A stretch of 64,000 bases of DNA from Caenorhabditis remanei (lineage: Eukaryota > Nematoda > Chromadorea > Rhabditida > Rhabditidae). A model generated the notes under the pieces. The model was given only the letters and a program-made list of their open reading frames with translations, was not told the origin of the DNA and ran no database searches. Of the stretch, positions 36,153-46,911 are shown in pieces. The translations under genes were made by a program, and so were the position numbers. The stretch covers positions 7,998,001 to 8,062,000 of the forward strand of contig NC_071328.1 of NCBI RefSeq assembly GCF_010183535.1, in the 5' to 3' direction. Each line of letters opens with the position of its first letter. The stretch's first letter is position 1.

Positions 36153-37194
36153 ATGGAAGTCAAGAATGTGAGTTTGTCTTTTTCAGTAGTTTAAAACCTA
36201 TTTCCGATAAGCAATAGAATGTATTTCAGAACACGACTCAAGATTACATTGCACGTAGTCTGAATGCAACAGAGAAAGCGATCGAATTGATTCGAGACGG
36301 AGACATTGTTCGTCGTCACGTTACACTGGATATCCGCGATATGCATATTTCGATTTCTGAAGATATGGAGAGATTCAAGGGAATGTTGAAGGAATTGGAA
36401 CAACATATTGATAGAGAAAGAATTGGAAATACACGTTGGATGGATAGAAAAGTGGCAGCGGCGAAGGCGATGGCTGATCATGCGGTAATTAGGGAGGACA
36501 TCTGGATGCGAGGCAGATGAACATACAGAGACTAATTTACTTTCAGCTGTCGTCGACTCTGATGGTGAAAGATGTCCAATGTTTGGAGAAGAAGGTGAAT
36601 ATTCTGAAAGAATCGGTGATCCAAATGAACAAATCATACATGAATTATGAGAAAAATGTTGATTTGGATGATTTGAAAGACCAAGTTACCGAAATGGTTC
36701 GTCGTGTGGAGAATAAAGAGAAAGAGGCGATGGATGCTGTCGGAACAGATGAGCCATCGGTGAGTAGATTGCTTCTAGGAAAACCCTCATGAGAAGGTTT
36801 ATTATGAATCGATATTATTAAGTGACAGGAGAAACCCTTCCTATTTTTCAGATCGAACAAGTATTCCGAGGAGCCATCGAAGGTCTTTATGGACTTCAGT
36901 CGAAAAATCCAAAGTTGATGGAAGAGGCGAAACAACTGGCCAAAGATTTGAGTATTTTCAGAGATGCTGCTGCCAATAGAGTAATATTATATTGAATTAA
37001 AAATCTTCAAAAGGAATACGATATTTCAGAACTTCTATGACATGATTTCGTCTGCTCAAAGTACGAAGACATCGTCGGGAATTTCAACGTCTTCCGTTGA
37101 CAAATCCAGTGTGTCTACTGAGAAACCGTTTTCTCCAGAAGCTACTTCGGATTCTATTTCTTCCACTGCATCATCTTCCTCTAGACTTGGCTAA
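36153..37194 (+). CDS. Predicted coiled-coil protein, function unknown
   Basis: Exons 36153-36167 (only five codons), 36230-36484, 36547-36759, 36852-36980 and 37030-37194, all phase 0, encode 258 residues. Residues about 20-190 are rich in charged heptad-like stretches (EKAIELIRDGDIVRR, ERFKGMLKELEQHID, EEAKQLAKDLSIFRD), suggesting an extended helical or coiled-coil protein. The last 50 residues are Ser/Thr-rich and probably disordered. No signal peptide or membrane segment. I do not recognise the family. It is convergent with the small acidic gene at 37334. Confidence 0.8.
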
Positions 37195-37333
37195 TGATTA
37201 ACCCAGAACTTTCCAGTAAGAAGAACATTAATTGTATTTGAAATGAATAGTTTTATGAGAGAATGTACAGATATACAGATTACTACAATTTTGAAATGTG
37301 TACTTGTATCCGCATCCTGTTTTTTCTAGTCCA

Positions 37334-37618
37334 TCATTCGTCTTCATCACTTTCTTCTTCTTCATCATCATCTTCCTCATCTTCCTCGCCATGAGCGTCC
37401 ACTCTAGTCATTCCATTAATGAGAGTGAATTCACTTCCATTCTGATTGTATACGGTTTGAAGACCTGAAAACTTGCAACTTTATGAATAGAAACGAGTCA
37501 GTTTTCCTCTTCTCCCGCCCAAAAAATGAATTTTACCTCTCATTAAAATAATATTGTTATCTCTAGTTTCGACAATGTGGAAACCATCTCTGAGCATTGC
37601 ACGCGACAAATTTTCCAT
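37334..37618 (-). CDS. Small acidic-tailed protein, function unknown
   Basis: Exons 37618-37537 and 37464-37334 give about 70 residues: MENLSRAMLRDGFHIVETRD, a short hydrophobic stretch, then after the intron VYNQNGSEFTLINGMTRVDA and a tail of 18 residues made almost only of Asp, Glu and Ser. The strongly acidic tail recalls chaperone or nuclear acidic proteins but no family is assigned. The start is uncertain: the frame stays open upstream to an ATG at 37759, which would add a hydrophobic segment (KHIIFVLLALVF). Confidence 0.55.
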
Positions 37619-39706
37619 GTGAAGAGTGAGCACGGCTTGTATGTTAGTTCGTTGAAATACGAGGGCAAGTAAAACAAAAATTATATGTTTCAAGTAGAAA
37701 TAGGAATCAGAAAATATGATTTTGTTATCATTTAGGTCATTAAATGTTTCGGGATGCATTTGAATGTTTTTGTATTGATATGGGAGAAGGAGGAAGAAAG
37801 AAGGAGGAAGAAGGCAAAGTGAACAGAAAGGAATGGTTAGCTTTTTATAAATGTTTGAATTTTCAATGTTTCACATTTGTTTGTGATTTTAACACTGGTT
37901 TCTAACATTTGAATATACACATTTCGATATGCAGATGTATAATTATCCAAATGGAATTGAATGAACTACGGTAGTCTACGGTACTTAGTTTTCAGATTGT
38001 CTTCGGCCTCAGATAAAATTGGGGATCCGAGGTTTGTGACAAAGTATTATAGTTCCAGGCAATTTGTTCAACATCTGAAGCCTCATCGATTTCCCTTCTG
38101 AAACTTCTTTAGACCCAAACAACCTCCAACGACCGCCAAACTTTGTTCATTCTCCCGCAAACTTTCACTTAATTCCCATTTCGAGAATCACCTGATAAAA
38201 CAATCAGGTGACCATGAATCCATTTCTTGGCAACTTGCCAAGACCAGTGAGTGATGATAGTGAGAGCATGAAAGAGTACGGAAAAGTTCATGTTGTGATC
38301 AGGGTCATGAGGTGTCTTTCGAAAATGTCGACGTGTTGTTTGCCACCTGAAAACCGCACATATTTTGTTTTCCATCGTTTTTCTCTCCCACTCTTTCCTC
38401 TTTCTGCCATGTGATACGTCATGGTGGCGCTCGCTCCCTTCTTTCCATTTCTCTGCTGACTCTCTTCAATTTCTATTCTCTCTAACTTTCTCCATCTTCT
38501 TTGCCCTTGGCCCATAGAGACCGCCCGGTCTTCTTCTTTCTCTCATACGATGAAGCGCCTTTCTCTCGACTCTCCTACTCCAGCAATCTGTCTTGTCATA
38601 TGCGACGCGTTTTGCGTCGCGGCTGCCTCGCCTACCCCTCGTGACTACAGGTTTTCTGTTGCTGCCGTTTCTCTATTGATATATCGACCGCGTTTTTTTT
38701 GGGTATCGGTGGCACCATCCCAGGAGCAAAATATAGATCTTCACATTGACATCCATCTATTAAAAAAATCGCTGACTGCGTTCTATGAGTTTTCATTGGT
38801 TTCGCAATAGTCTGTTGTCACATGGTGCCTGTTTGTTTCGCAAGATTACTCTAGATCACGTAATATTACTACAACGTTTTCCAATTGTTTTTAATTTTCT
38901 ATATACTTTCACTCGTGTTTTCATTGGGAGTGCATGTGTCTGTATTGCAACAATCTTTGATATGGGTCAAGCAATATAACTTCTACTTTCATACTCGTTT
39001 TTGCATAAAAATAATATTTCTAGAAGGATAAACTGCAAAATGTTATACAAAATATAATCATGCCCGATCAATAACTATTGCTCAACTGACCCAATCAAAT
39101 ATATTACCCTGATTCGCTTTTTTAAAGTTTATCTCTAGCTGATCGATTTGACAATCTTTCAAATCTCTCTTGAAATCCGACTCAAAACGGAAGTTAAAAT
39201 TTGTTTAACAAATGTTGTACATTTTTCATGGACGAGTAAATTGATAAATTGATCGTCTGATTTGACGCACTCTCCGCACTTGCAACAAGTCCACGTACAA
39301 TGTGTAACATTTCACGCGCAGTCCATGGAAAATATAATTTCGGCCCAAAATCAAATTTCTTTGGAGTTAAGTTTCACAAAATTAAAGTCAACGTTTGATG
39401 AATTTTATTTTAAGAAATACAAGAGTTCTCGTTTCACTTTGTCATCTTTATATTTTCAAAATTTGTTCCAACCTAATTCTTCTTCAGTTTAATTTCATTA
39501 GCTGGTTTCGTCTGATTTCAACCTTTCTCATTGCTATTTTTTTGAAATTAGTTTTATTTTCAGATCCAACGGTCTATAGCATCATAACCTTCGGGTTACC
39601 CCCGGTGTAGTTCTGTAAGATCAAAAACTCCAAAAAAATCTCATTAAACAACGATCTATCTACTTTGATAACTTCATCCATATTTACACCCCCTCACCTA
39701 TTCAAA
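37619..39706. other. Intergenic / 5' region of the Ser-rich gene
   Basis: About 2.1 kb. It contains several perfect short hairpins: CACCTGATAAAACAATCAGGTG and CTTGGCAACTTGCCAAG near 38190-38245, and GCGACGCGTTTTGCGTCGC near 38602. A TC-rich block (38390-38570) looks promoter-like for the plus-strand gene at 39707. Open frames at 38550-38980 have no splice or family support. Confidence 0.45.
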
Positions 39707-40314
39707 ATGAATACTCCAACGTCGTCATCTCGTGCCAGTGGCAGTGGCTTAACTATCCCACCAACGACACCGAAGTCTTCTGGAAATCCACGTCATCATG
39801 GACAACGTACACCAAACGGAGGATTGTCACGTCAACGAAAGGCTCAATCATCGAGCCCCCAATCGTTGAATCCATTCGCCTCATCGTCGGTTTGCTCATC
39901 ACCATCGGCTAGAAATGTTCCGTTGCCGCCGGCTGAATGGCTTAATCAGGTAATACATTGTTTTCTTTTAAGAATAGTGATGTTCTTATTCAGTCCTTTC
40001 TGTTATTAGTTTTGCATTTTTACTTCATTCGTTTGACATTTAAATCAAACCAACTATTTCTTCTGTAATTTCAGTTGCAAGTTCCTGTTGATCAGGAATC
40101 CCGCCCATCTTCATCCATTTCGAATACCTCATCCGCTTCATCATCTACCTCATCCCTCTCTTCATCTGGAATTATGGAGTCTTCTCCACCATCATCCTTT
40201 TTGAGTCGTTATGAGAAATCCAGCGGACCATCGGATCTTCGTTCGATCGGAGCGAAAGCGGGTGGCGTTCGCGTGTGTCCTCTTCAACTGATTGCCGCTA
40301 TTGCTTCCGCGTAG
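39707..40314 (+). CDS. Ser/Pro-rich protein with a PNRC-like motif
   Basis: Two exons, 39707-39949 and 40075-40314 (phase 0), encode 160 residues. The sequence is mostly Ser, Pro, Thr and Gly and probably disordered. At residues about 58-80, NPFASSSVCSSPSARNVPLP followed by PAEW resembles the PNRC/Dcp1-binding pattern (Y/F-A...SPSP...LPxPPxxW) of proline-rich nuclear receptor coactivator and decapping-factor proteins. If correct, it would act in mRNA decapping or nonsense-mediated decay. The C-terminus VRVCPLQLIAAIASA is distinctive and hydrophobic. The family call rests on one short motif, so treat it as tentative. Confidence 0.65.
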
Positions 40315-42326
40315 TTGTCCCCAAAAGATGATCAAATTTTGAGAGATTATTTAGAAAGTTCCAAAAACGTTTCCGAAGTTAATTACGACGTAATATTGTT
40401 TCGAATTTTCTAACTTATCTCACAAAATTTTCAAATTTGCAAAACTTATAATCATATTCGTCTCTCCAATCAATTTAATCACAATTCTGGCTTCTCCTTT
40501 CTTGCAATATTTTGTTTGTAATTTGTTTTTTTTTTTTTGACAGGAAAAGCTTGTAATGTTTTCATGCTTTTTCTTTCAAAAATTCATTGGTTTTTCCCGT
40601 TTTCATTAGTGGGGATCTGATCCCAGTTCTCCTCTCATCTCATCTCCCCGTGTGTTAAAATAGAAATTCTGAATCATACTCTGTGTATAGATAGGCCCCT
40701 TTCCCTTCAATGAATCCCCAGATTATCGACATTTATCCTTGAAAATATACTTTATGGCATTTGAATTTTCGTGTCATCGAGCGCATTTTCATCAATCAAA
40801 AATTTCGGTAACTAATAATACAAATACAGGTATCTTTTTCCCACCCACAATTCATCTCACAAATCGATAAATGCTAGGTCCCTCTCGTTTTTTCTGTTAG
40901 TTTCCTTTGAACTTTTGTTAGATTTTTTATGTCTTCAAAAAAATATGGAGTAGCATGTCCTATCTTTGTAACGTTTCCGTTACAAAGGTGCATATATTTT
41001 TTTGAAGATATAGGCCCTTTCCATTCTCTGTCCGTGATGATTTTCCTGTACATATTGGATTTTTCCTCACTTCTTTTTTTCTTTTTTTTTCTTTTCGAAC
41101 TTTTCGAATTACGCCAAGTGTTCTGAAACGTCTGGTGCGAAATTCGAAAAGCTCACTCAAATGTACGTTCCCAACTTCAAAAATTGATTTTGGCCGGGTC
41201 GTACTTTTACATTTTGCTCATTTCATCTGTCTGATTTTCCATTTTTTCGGGTCCGAATCTTCAAGTGTTTCAAAAATTTGAAGGAAACTGACTGGAAAAA
41301 GTGGGGGTCCTCGTCCACTCGATTTCTGAAAATTTACCTTTTCAGGTTATTTTCAACCACACCCGTACCTTTTTGTGCTGATTTGTACTATTCTCTTTGT
41401 CTGATTTCTCTATTTCTTATTTCATAGCACCCAAACACACTCTCATCTCTTCTCGTCATATTATATAATGTTCATATATCATTTACAGTAATCTCTATGC
41501 TATATAATCAGTCCTACAGTAATCCCCCCTCAGTAATTACGTAATCCCCCCATTTTTATTCATATAGTTTTCGTTTTGGTTAGATTTCTTGCTATCCCGG
41601 CTATTTTTTCTACGTTGCCTTTCCCTGCCCTCATATATTCCATTTATCCTCTCTAGTCTCATTGTCACCGGAATTGTTTGGAATTAATGTGTGAAGGATA
41701 GGATACAAAATCAGATTTCGAGTCTCACTATGTCCAGAAAACCAAAATTCACCCCCTCCTGTTCACTAATTCCAACCAATCCCTCAAATACTACCCTCCA
41801 TTTATCCCATTTTCACTATCCTCTTCAAGAAGCCTTAATTTTTAAATTTGCGCGAGTCGAACCTCGATCTCCAAGGTTTTCGCATTCCTCTTCACATGTT
41901 TTGTCTACAAGTTGTTCTGTTTTTCTCCCCGTTTTTGTACAAAATTGGGAGTTTTTTGGGAAAAGAATCAATTCTTAATAATTGCGATTTCCCGAGAACT
42001 TTCAGTTTTTTCCTTCGAATTCTCAAGATTTTAGCGTTTTTTGCGCATCCAAATGTCATCCGGATTGCGATTTTTTACCACTGAAATCTACAAAAAACAA
42101 TGATCACAAAAAAGTGAGCATTTTCTCTCTAAATTTGGTCTCTCTCGAATGCTCTCATTAGGCTGGAAAGAGAAAATCAACTGGATGTTGAGAGAAAATG
42201 AAAAGAAAAAATATCAAAAACTCACTTTAAAAGAAGATGATAATAAACGATTTGTGATCGAAATAACTTGTTTTTTCTTTATTTTCAGACTTATAGACAT
42301 ATAAAACAAGTTTCAGAACGAATTAA
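40315..42326. other. Convergent intergenic region
   Basis: About 2 kb of T-rich DNA between two stop codons. It contains a hairpin at 40932-41008 (separate entry). A GGTTCGACTCG-like word on the minus strand near 41865 resembles a tRNA B box, but no cloverleaf can be drawn. Nothing else is supported. Confidence 0.5.
40932..41008. repeat. Long imperfect hairpin
   Basis: TCTTCAAAAAAATAT pairs with ATATTTTTTTGAAGA at the base and CTTTGTAACG with CGTTACAAAG at the tip, with an asymmetric internal loop between and a 4-base terminal loop. It could be a small inverted-repeat element or a structured transcript. The AT-rich base argues against a typical pre-miRNA. Confidence 0.5.
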
Positions 42327-43124
42327 TTACATGAAGGCATAAAAAGTTAATAAATTTTGAACCAACGGGAGCGAATCTGCAATCGGCACTGAAATTTTCA
42401 AATCTCCTGCTGTTGAATTGTCTTTCTTCCGCTTCGAAGCTGTACGAACACGAGTAAGCAAGCGAATTCGAGGACGGTATTCTAGAAAATTGCGATCAAG
42501 AGTAGGACTACCTCAGGAATCTTCTCGAGAAACTTACTACATGAGTTCATAATTGAATCCACATTTTCCGTGATTTCCATCGTTCTAATATTCTCTAGAA
42601 TTATTGATAATCTTTCGTAAAGGTTACGGATTCGACGACTGAAAATCGAGATTATCATGATTTCTCGAAAAAAAAATTTACCATTCAGGATAATCCATTT
42701 GGCTGAATGTGATTCGAAATCCGATGAGTTGATTTTCAGTGGGGGTTACCATGCACACTGAAAGTATTTATTTAAAAAAATTATTCTCACATAATATGAA
42801 TTATGCACCTTCAAATGCTAATAATCTTCCCGATGTGATATATTTTTCCGCCAACTGGCAATTTTCTTCAACATGCCGCTCAAATTGTTCATCAGGACAT
42901 TTCAAATGTTCATAGTCTGCTCCAAACTTCATTTTGTTCCAATCTTCCGTATTCGGAGAGCATCTTTCCATTACCACGTGGCAAAACGAAGCGAGGAAAT
43001 CATAGAAAACGTCGGCGTCACGGACATTTCCACGCCGTTTTCTCTTTCCCAGAATGACGTGACGAGGTGGTTTCTGTATGACAGCTTTTGCGGTCGTTAT
43101 GTTTGTGGTACGAATGGATTTCAT
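42327..43124 (-). CDS. Unrecognised 215-residue protein
   Basis: Exons 43124-42809, 42757-42682, 42638-42538 and 42481-42327, frame-consistent at each junction. The ATG directly follows a TTATTTCAG acceptor, so trans-splicing at the start codon is likely. The N-terminus is basic (VILGKRKRRGNVRDADVFYD), followed by a Cys/His-containing region (MERCSPNTEDW, HLKCPDEQFERHVEENC). A helical stretch (RRIRNLYERLSIILENIRTM) and a basic segment (RVRTASKRKK) precede the C-terminus. No domain is assigned. The basic segments suggest nuclear localisation, which is inference only. Confidence 0.75.
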
Positions 43125-43296
43125 CTGAAATAAACCATCAGTAGCGATTGGTGAATGAGAGAAATTGGGTAAGGCAGAAATATAGCATATCGTTATCGAT
43201 TACACGACAAATCGCAAAAGAAATTCGATTTCGTAACATAAATATGCTTTCACTATTTCATAAATATTGTTTCCACAGTAAAACGAGTAAACTTGA

Positions 43297-43788
43297 CAAG
43301 GGAACCCCAAGCACTTGTAAATTTGGAATTTGATGAAACTTTGGTGGGAGGTCAAGGACCACTCCAATAGAGCTCCCACAAAATATTGGAACACGCTCGG
43401 CACTCTTCTCCGAGTTATGGGCTCTCAAAGTTTGGCTCAGATTTACCACAGTAAACCTCATTTCCTCGCTTCTCAACAGTTCCCAAAATGTCACTTTCCT
43501 CCCTTGCCACGTTTACGACTGGCCGAGTGGCTGAGGGGATGTGTGTTGAGTTGGTGCTGGGTGTGGGAAGGGATCGACCCCATGCAAGGCGTTTTTCTTT
43601 TTTCTTTTCATTGGGTGGACAGTTTCATCATTGAAAAAAAAAATCTGAGCCAAACTTTGAGAGCCCATAACTCGGAGCAGAGTGCCGAGCGTGTTCCAAT
43701 ATTTTGTGGGAGCTCTATTGGAGTGGTCCTTGACCTCCCACCAAAGCTTCATCAAATTCCAAATTTACAAGTGCTTGGGGTTCCCTTG
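43297..43788. repeat. Palindromic repeat with 148-bp arms
   Basis: Positions 43297-43444 and 43641-43788 are near-perfect reverse complements (the outer ends read CAAGGGAACCCCAAGCACTT inward). The spacer of about 196 bp holds a tRNA-like segment (43512-43603). Matching open frames seen on both strands are artefacts of the palindrome. Probably a non-autonomous transposon; no target-site duplication was resolved. Confidence 0.85.
43512..43603 (+). other. tRNA-like (Ser/Leu-type) segment in the palindrome loop
   Basis: TGGCCGAGTGG at 43520-43530 is a perfect RNA polymerase III A box of the Ser/Leu tRNA type. GGATCGACCCC at 43571-43581 is a good B-box match. A T-rich terminator follows (GTTTTTCTTTTTT from 43591). 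Spacing of about 40 bp between boxes fits a tRNA with a long variable arm. The acceptor and T stems do not pair properly, so this is a tRNA-derived sequence rather than a functional tRNA. Confidence 0.5.
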
Positions 43789-44332
43789 TGAGTTAGAAAA
43801 TTTTGAACAGAAAGAGAATGAAACATCTTTAAATTTTATTAGGAAGTTTGGAAAACTGGAAGTTGTTTCCTACGTGGCAAAAATGCAACTAAATCGGTCA
43901 TTAATAGACTAAGAGGGAAGCAGTGGAAGCAGGAAAACGTATAAATAAATCATAAGATAAAATTGGAATTAATATATGGTTGGGAATCTCGGGAATTTGA
44001 ATCTTGCAGGGACATATAAAACTCGTCGTCTAAATGGCACAGGAAATGATGTTGGAACGGGTTGGGGAATGTAAAATTTACAGTAATACTGTATGTTTTG
44101 GATTAATTTTTGGGTTGATGTAAATACACATTATGATTTTTTTTCGGGGAAAATCTTGGAAGAAACGCGGGTAAAAATGTGATTCTGAGAGTTTCAGAAG
44201 GGAAAACATGAATTTTTCAAAAAAAAAAAAAGGATAAAAAGGGAAGGATAAAACTATGATATGATTATGTAACAAGATAAATTTTAGAGAAAAAGGAGAG
44301 TAATTCTTGTGTGCATATAAATATATAATTGT
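43789..44332. other. 3' flank of ksr-2-like gene
   Basis: About 540 bp of AT-rich DNA after the minus-strand stop codon. No gene or repeat beyond the palindrome edge is seen. Confidence 0.5.
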
Positions 44333-46679
44333 CTAAAACAATGGATTTTCGTGAGCGGTACTTCGACGCTTCTGTTTATTCGATTCCTTACGAGGCATCA
44401 TAGAAGTTATTCTTTTGACAATATGGGTAAAAGTGGGTCGTTTTTCAGGATGATTTGACCAGCAACTCATTAGGAGATCATGGAATTTGGAATCAACTTT
44501 TTGTAGTTGTGTATCAAGTCGTTGAAGTGCTGCCTTCTGTCCACACATCTTTGCGTATAGCTTCTGTTCCCATGAATCGCATCCTGTTGGCATTTTACGC
44601 AATAGAAGTTCGAAGAAGATTGTACTGAAATAGTATGAACTTTTTCAAACACTGATGACAAAAAAGCTTGACTTTTCATCCGCCTTCAATCTCACCCGAA
44701 TGAATATACATCCGACTCTGACGTGAATAGCAGCTCATGCTCAAACATTACGTCTCCTCTCCAATCCAACATCAAATTTCCAGCAACTTCTGGAGCTAAA
44801 TAATCTAGCCAATGTTGTGGAATGCAGAGAGTATAATCTCTTTTTGGATTGGACAGTCTCTCCAACTTCATCAGAGCAAAATCAGCAACGACGACCCGAT
44901 TTGGATTATCCAGAAGAATATTTTTAGATCGTAGATCCCTGTGGAGAATCTTCTTTTTGTGTAAATATGACATTGCTTGACAGATTTGAAGTGAAACTTG
45001 GAATATCCATGATTGATCGAAGTCGTCAGAAGTTTGTTCATGAATAAGATGATACAGGGTTTTGTTGTGATAAAAGTTCGTCACAATTGCATATGTATTC
45101 GTCGGGAGATCGGCCACGTATCCATAAAACAAAGCAATGTGATCGTGACGAGAGTTCTGAAAAATAAAAATATGATAAAGGAAGTAAGAAATCCAAAACA
45201 ATCTCTCTAGTTCAACAAAATTTATTTCTCACCTTGTAAGCACTCACAATTTCCTGTGTGAACACTTCAATTTTTCTATCTACATCTTTCAAATAGCTCA
45301 TATTTACGAACTTGACGGCTGCATCGCCATGGTATTCTGCCAAATGAACAGTTCCAAATCTACCATCACCAATTCTGGTTTTAATATGAACATCTGATAA
45401 TTGAATGGTAATATCTCTCCATTGCATCAAATCTCGCTCGTAATCTGTATTCTCTGAATCCAAATTTTCCGAATATATTGTTGCAATGTCATCTAGTGTT
45501 GATGCTGTCATTGTCATCATTGGATTTGTGTTATTAGTATGTACATTTCCTGTAAAGAGACACCAGTTTTACCAGTCAGAGATTACGGATTAAATATTTG
45601 CAATACAATTTTTTTTTTAAATATAAAACTAAACCGCAATAGAGAAATTTAAACATAAAAATATTCAACCAGTGCCACCGCCAGACTTTAATACAAACTA
45701 TATAGATTATGAGTCTATCTTCCTCAGACTTACTTTCATAGTTAAAATCATTTGGAGAAGTGTTTGATGTGGTTGCAAGGGATGAATCAGTTGGGGAAGT
45801 AACTAATACTTGTTGTAGTGATAATGTTGGTCGCGGTGGAGTTGGTGCTGGTGTCGGTTCTTCCCATTGTTTTTTATTACTTTGAATGACTGCATTCTCC
45901 AGTATTCCGCCCATTATTTGTTTCGTCATCTTGCAATCATTTTTCAGCCGTTCCAAGCATCCTTCGTGTACACGTATTCTGCAAAAGTACGAAAATTAGT
46001 TTCGTACTGAACATATTAATTTTCAGATCCGTCACAGAACTAACTATGAGAATAATTGCTGGCTACACTCCAAAAGTAGTAAACCTATCTGAGGATTCAT
46101 TATTTTTAACTCACCCACACACATTACATGCAAACACATCATCCAACTGCTGTCTGCGCACAAAATCAAAAATGAAGAATCGCTCACAAACATCACATTG
46201 CCGGAACTTGGATTTGCTCTTCACCATTTTGTGATATATTGAAATTCTGGGCGGGGCTGATGCTGGTGGCACCATAACTTCGGAAGACGTTGAGGCAGAT
46301 GTCGTGGCATTGTTGGGTTGGTGCTGGTGATTCAAGGCGAACGCCGGTGTGAAGATGGAAGACGTCGTGGTAGCGGATGACGTGGATGCTCGTGATTGTG
46401 AAATACTGAATAATGATAAAACATTTTAATAATGTAAAAGGTGTTTCATTTGGGAGAACGTACTTCATTTTTTTAGTTTTTGCATTCAGAATTCGGACAG
46501 ACAGAAAGAAAATTGATTATAATCAGAATTGATTAGATGTAAGACAGTGATTGAAGACGTCAGATGGGAGAGAAGTAGTTAGAGTACATAGATTGGAGAG
46601 ACGCAGAACAACGAAGAATGGAAACTTACCCTTGTTTTCTCTGACGGCAAAAAATACAGTTGATCATCTCGATCCACAT
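44333..46679 (-). CDS. ksr-2: Kinase suppressor of Ras (KSR), ksr-2-like
   Basis: Exons 46679-46630, 46405-46115, 45978-45734, 45549-45233, 45156-44696 and 44624-44333 give 551 residues. A C1-type zinc finger at about 75-125 starts with a His 11 residues before CDVC and continues ACNVCG...HEGC. A Ser/Pro/Thr-rich linker follows, then a kinase-like domain from about 225. The glycine loop is GDGRFGTV, the ATP-site Lys is K275 (AAVKFV; invertebrate KSRs keep Lys where mammalian ones have Arg), the catalytic loop is HRDLRSKN (373-380), and the DFG position reads DFA (393-395). KSR scaffolds RAF-MEK-ERK in Ras signalling. The ksr-2 assignment uses the neighbouring hrp-2-like gene (both in F58D5 in C. 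elegans). The model lacks the N-terminal CA1/coiled-coil-SAM region; an upstream exon may be missing, since an acceptor precedes this ATG. Confidence 0.85.
46595..46607. promoter_or_regulatory. GAGACGCAG-type motif in intron 1 of the ksr-2-like gene
   Basis: GGAGAGACGCAGA lies inside the 224-bp first intron of the ksr-2 model. It matches the EOR-1-like motif; function inferred. Confidence 0.45.
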
Positions 46680-46897
46680 GGCTGAATTTATGTGACACGT
46701 GTACCCAATTATTGGCACTGGGTGGTCCCCACGTTCGGGCAATAGGTCATCTAAAGGTCACCACGTGGATTTTCCGTGTTTCTTTTTTTTTGGAAGTCCG
46801 CCACGAAAGGGTGAACTTTCAAAAATGTTGATTTCGAAAACTGTTTCGTGTGACATATTTGTTTGAAAGGGGAGAGGGACAAAATAATGTAAAGAGT

Positions 46898-46911
46898 GAG
46901 AAACGCAGACA
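46898..46911. promoter_or_regulatory. GAGACGCAG-like motif upstream of the ksr-2-like gene
   Basis: GAGAAACGCAGACA, one mismatch from the motif, about 220 bp upstream of the ksr-2 model start. Confidence 0.35.

Noticed and set aside
41840..41880. tRNA-like B box on the minus strand (GGTTCGACTCG)
   Set aside because: No A box at the right distance and no cloverleaf could be folded.
43330..43791. Pairs of matching open frames on both strands
   Set aside because: They are produced by the inverted arms of the palindrome; identical text appears in mirror positions.
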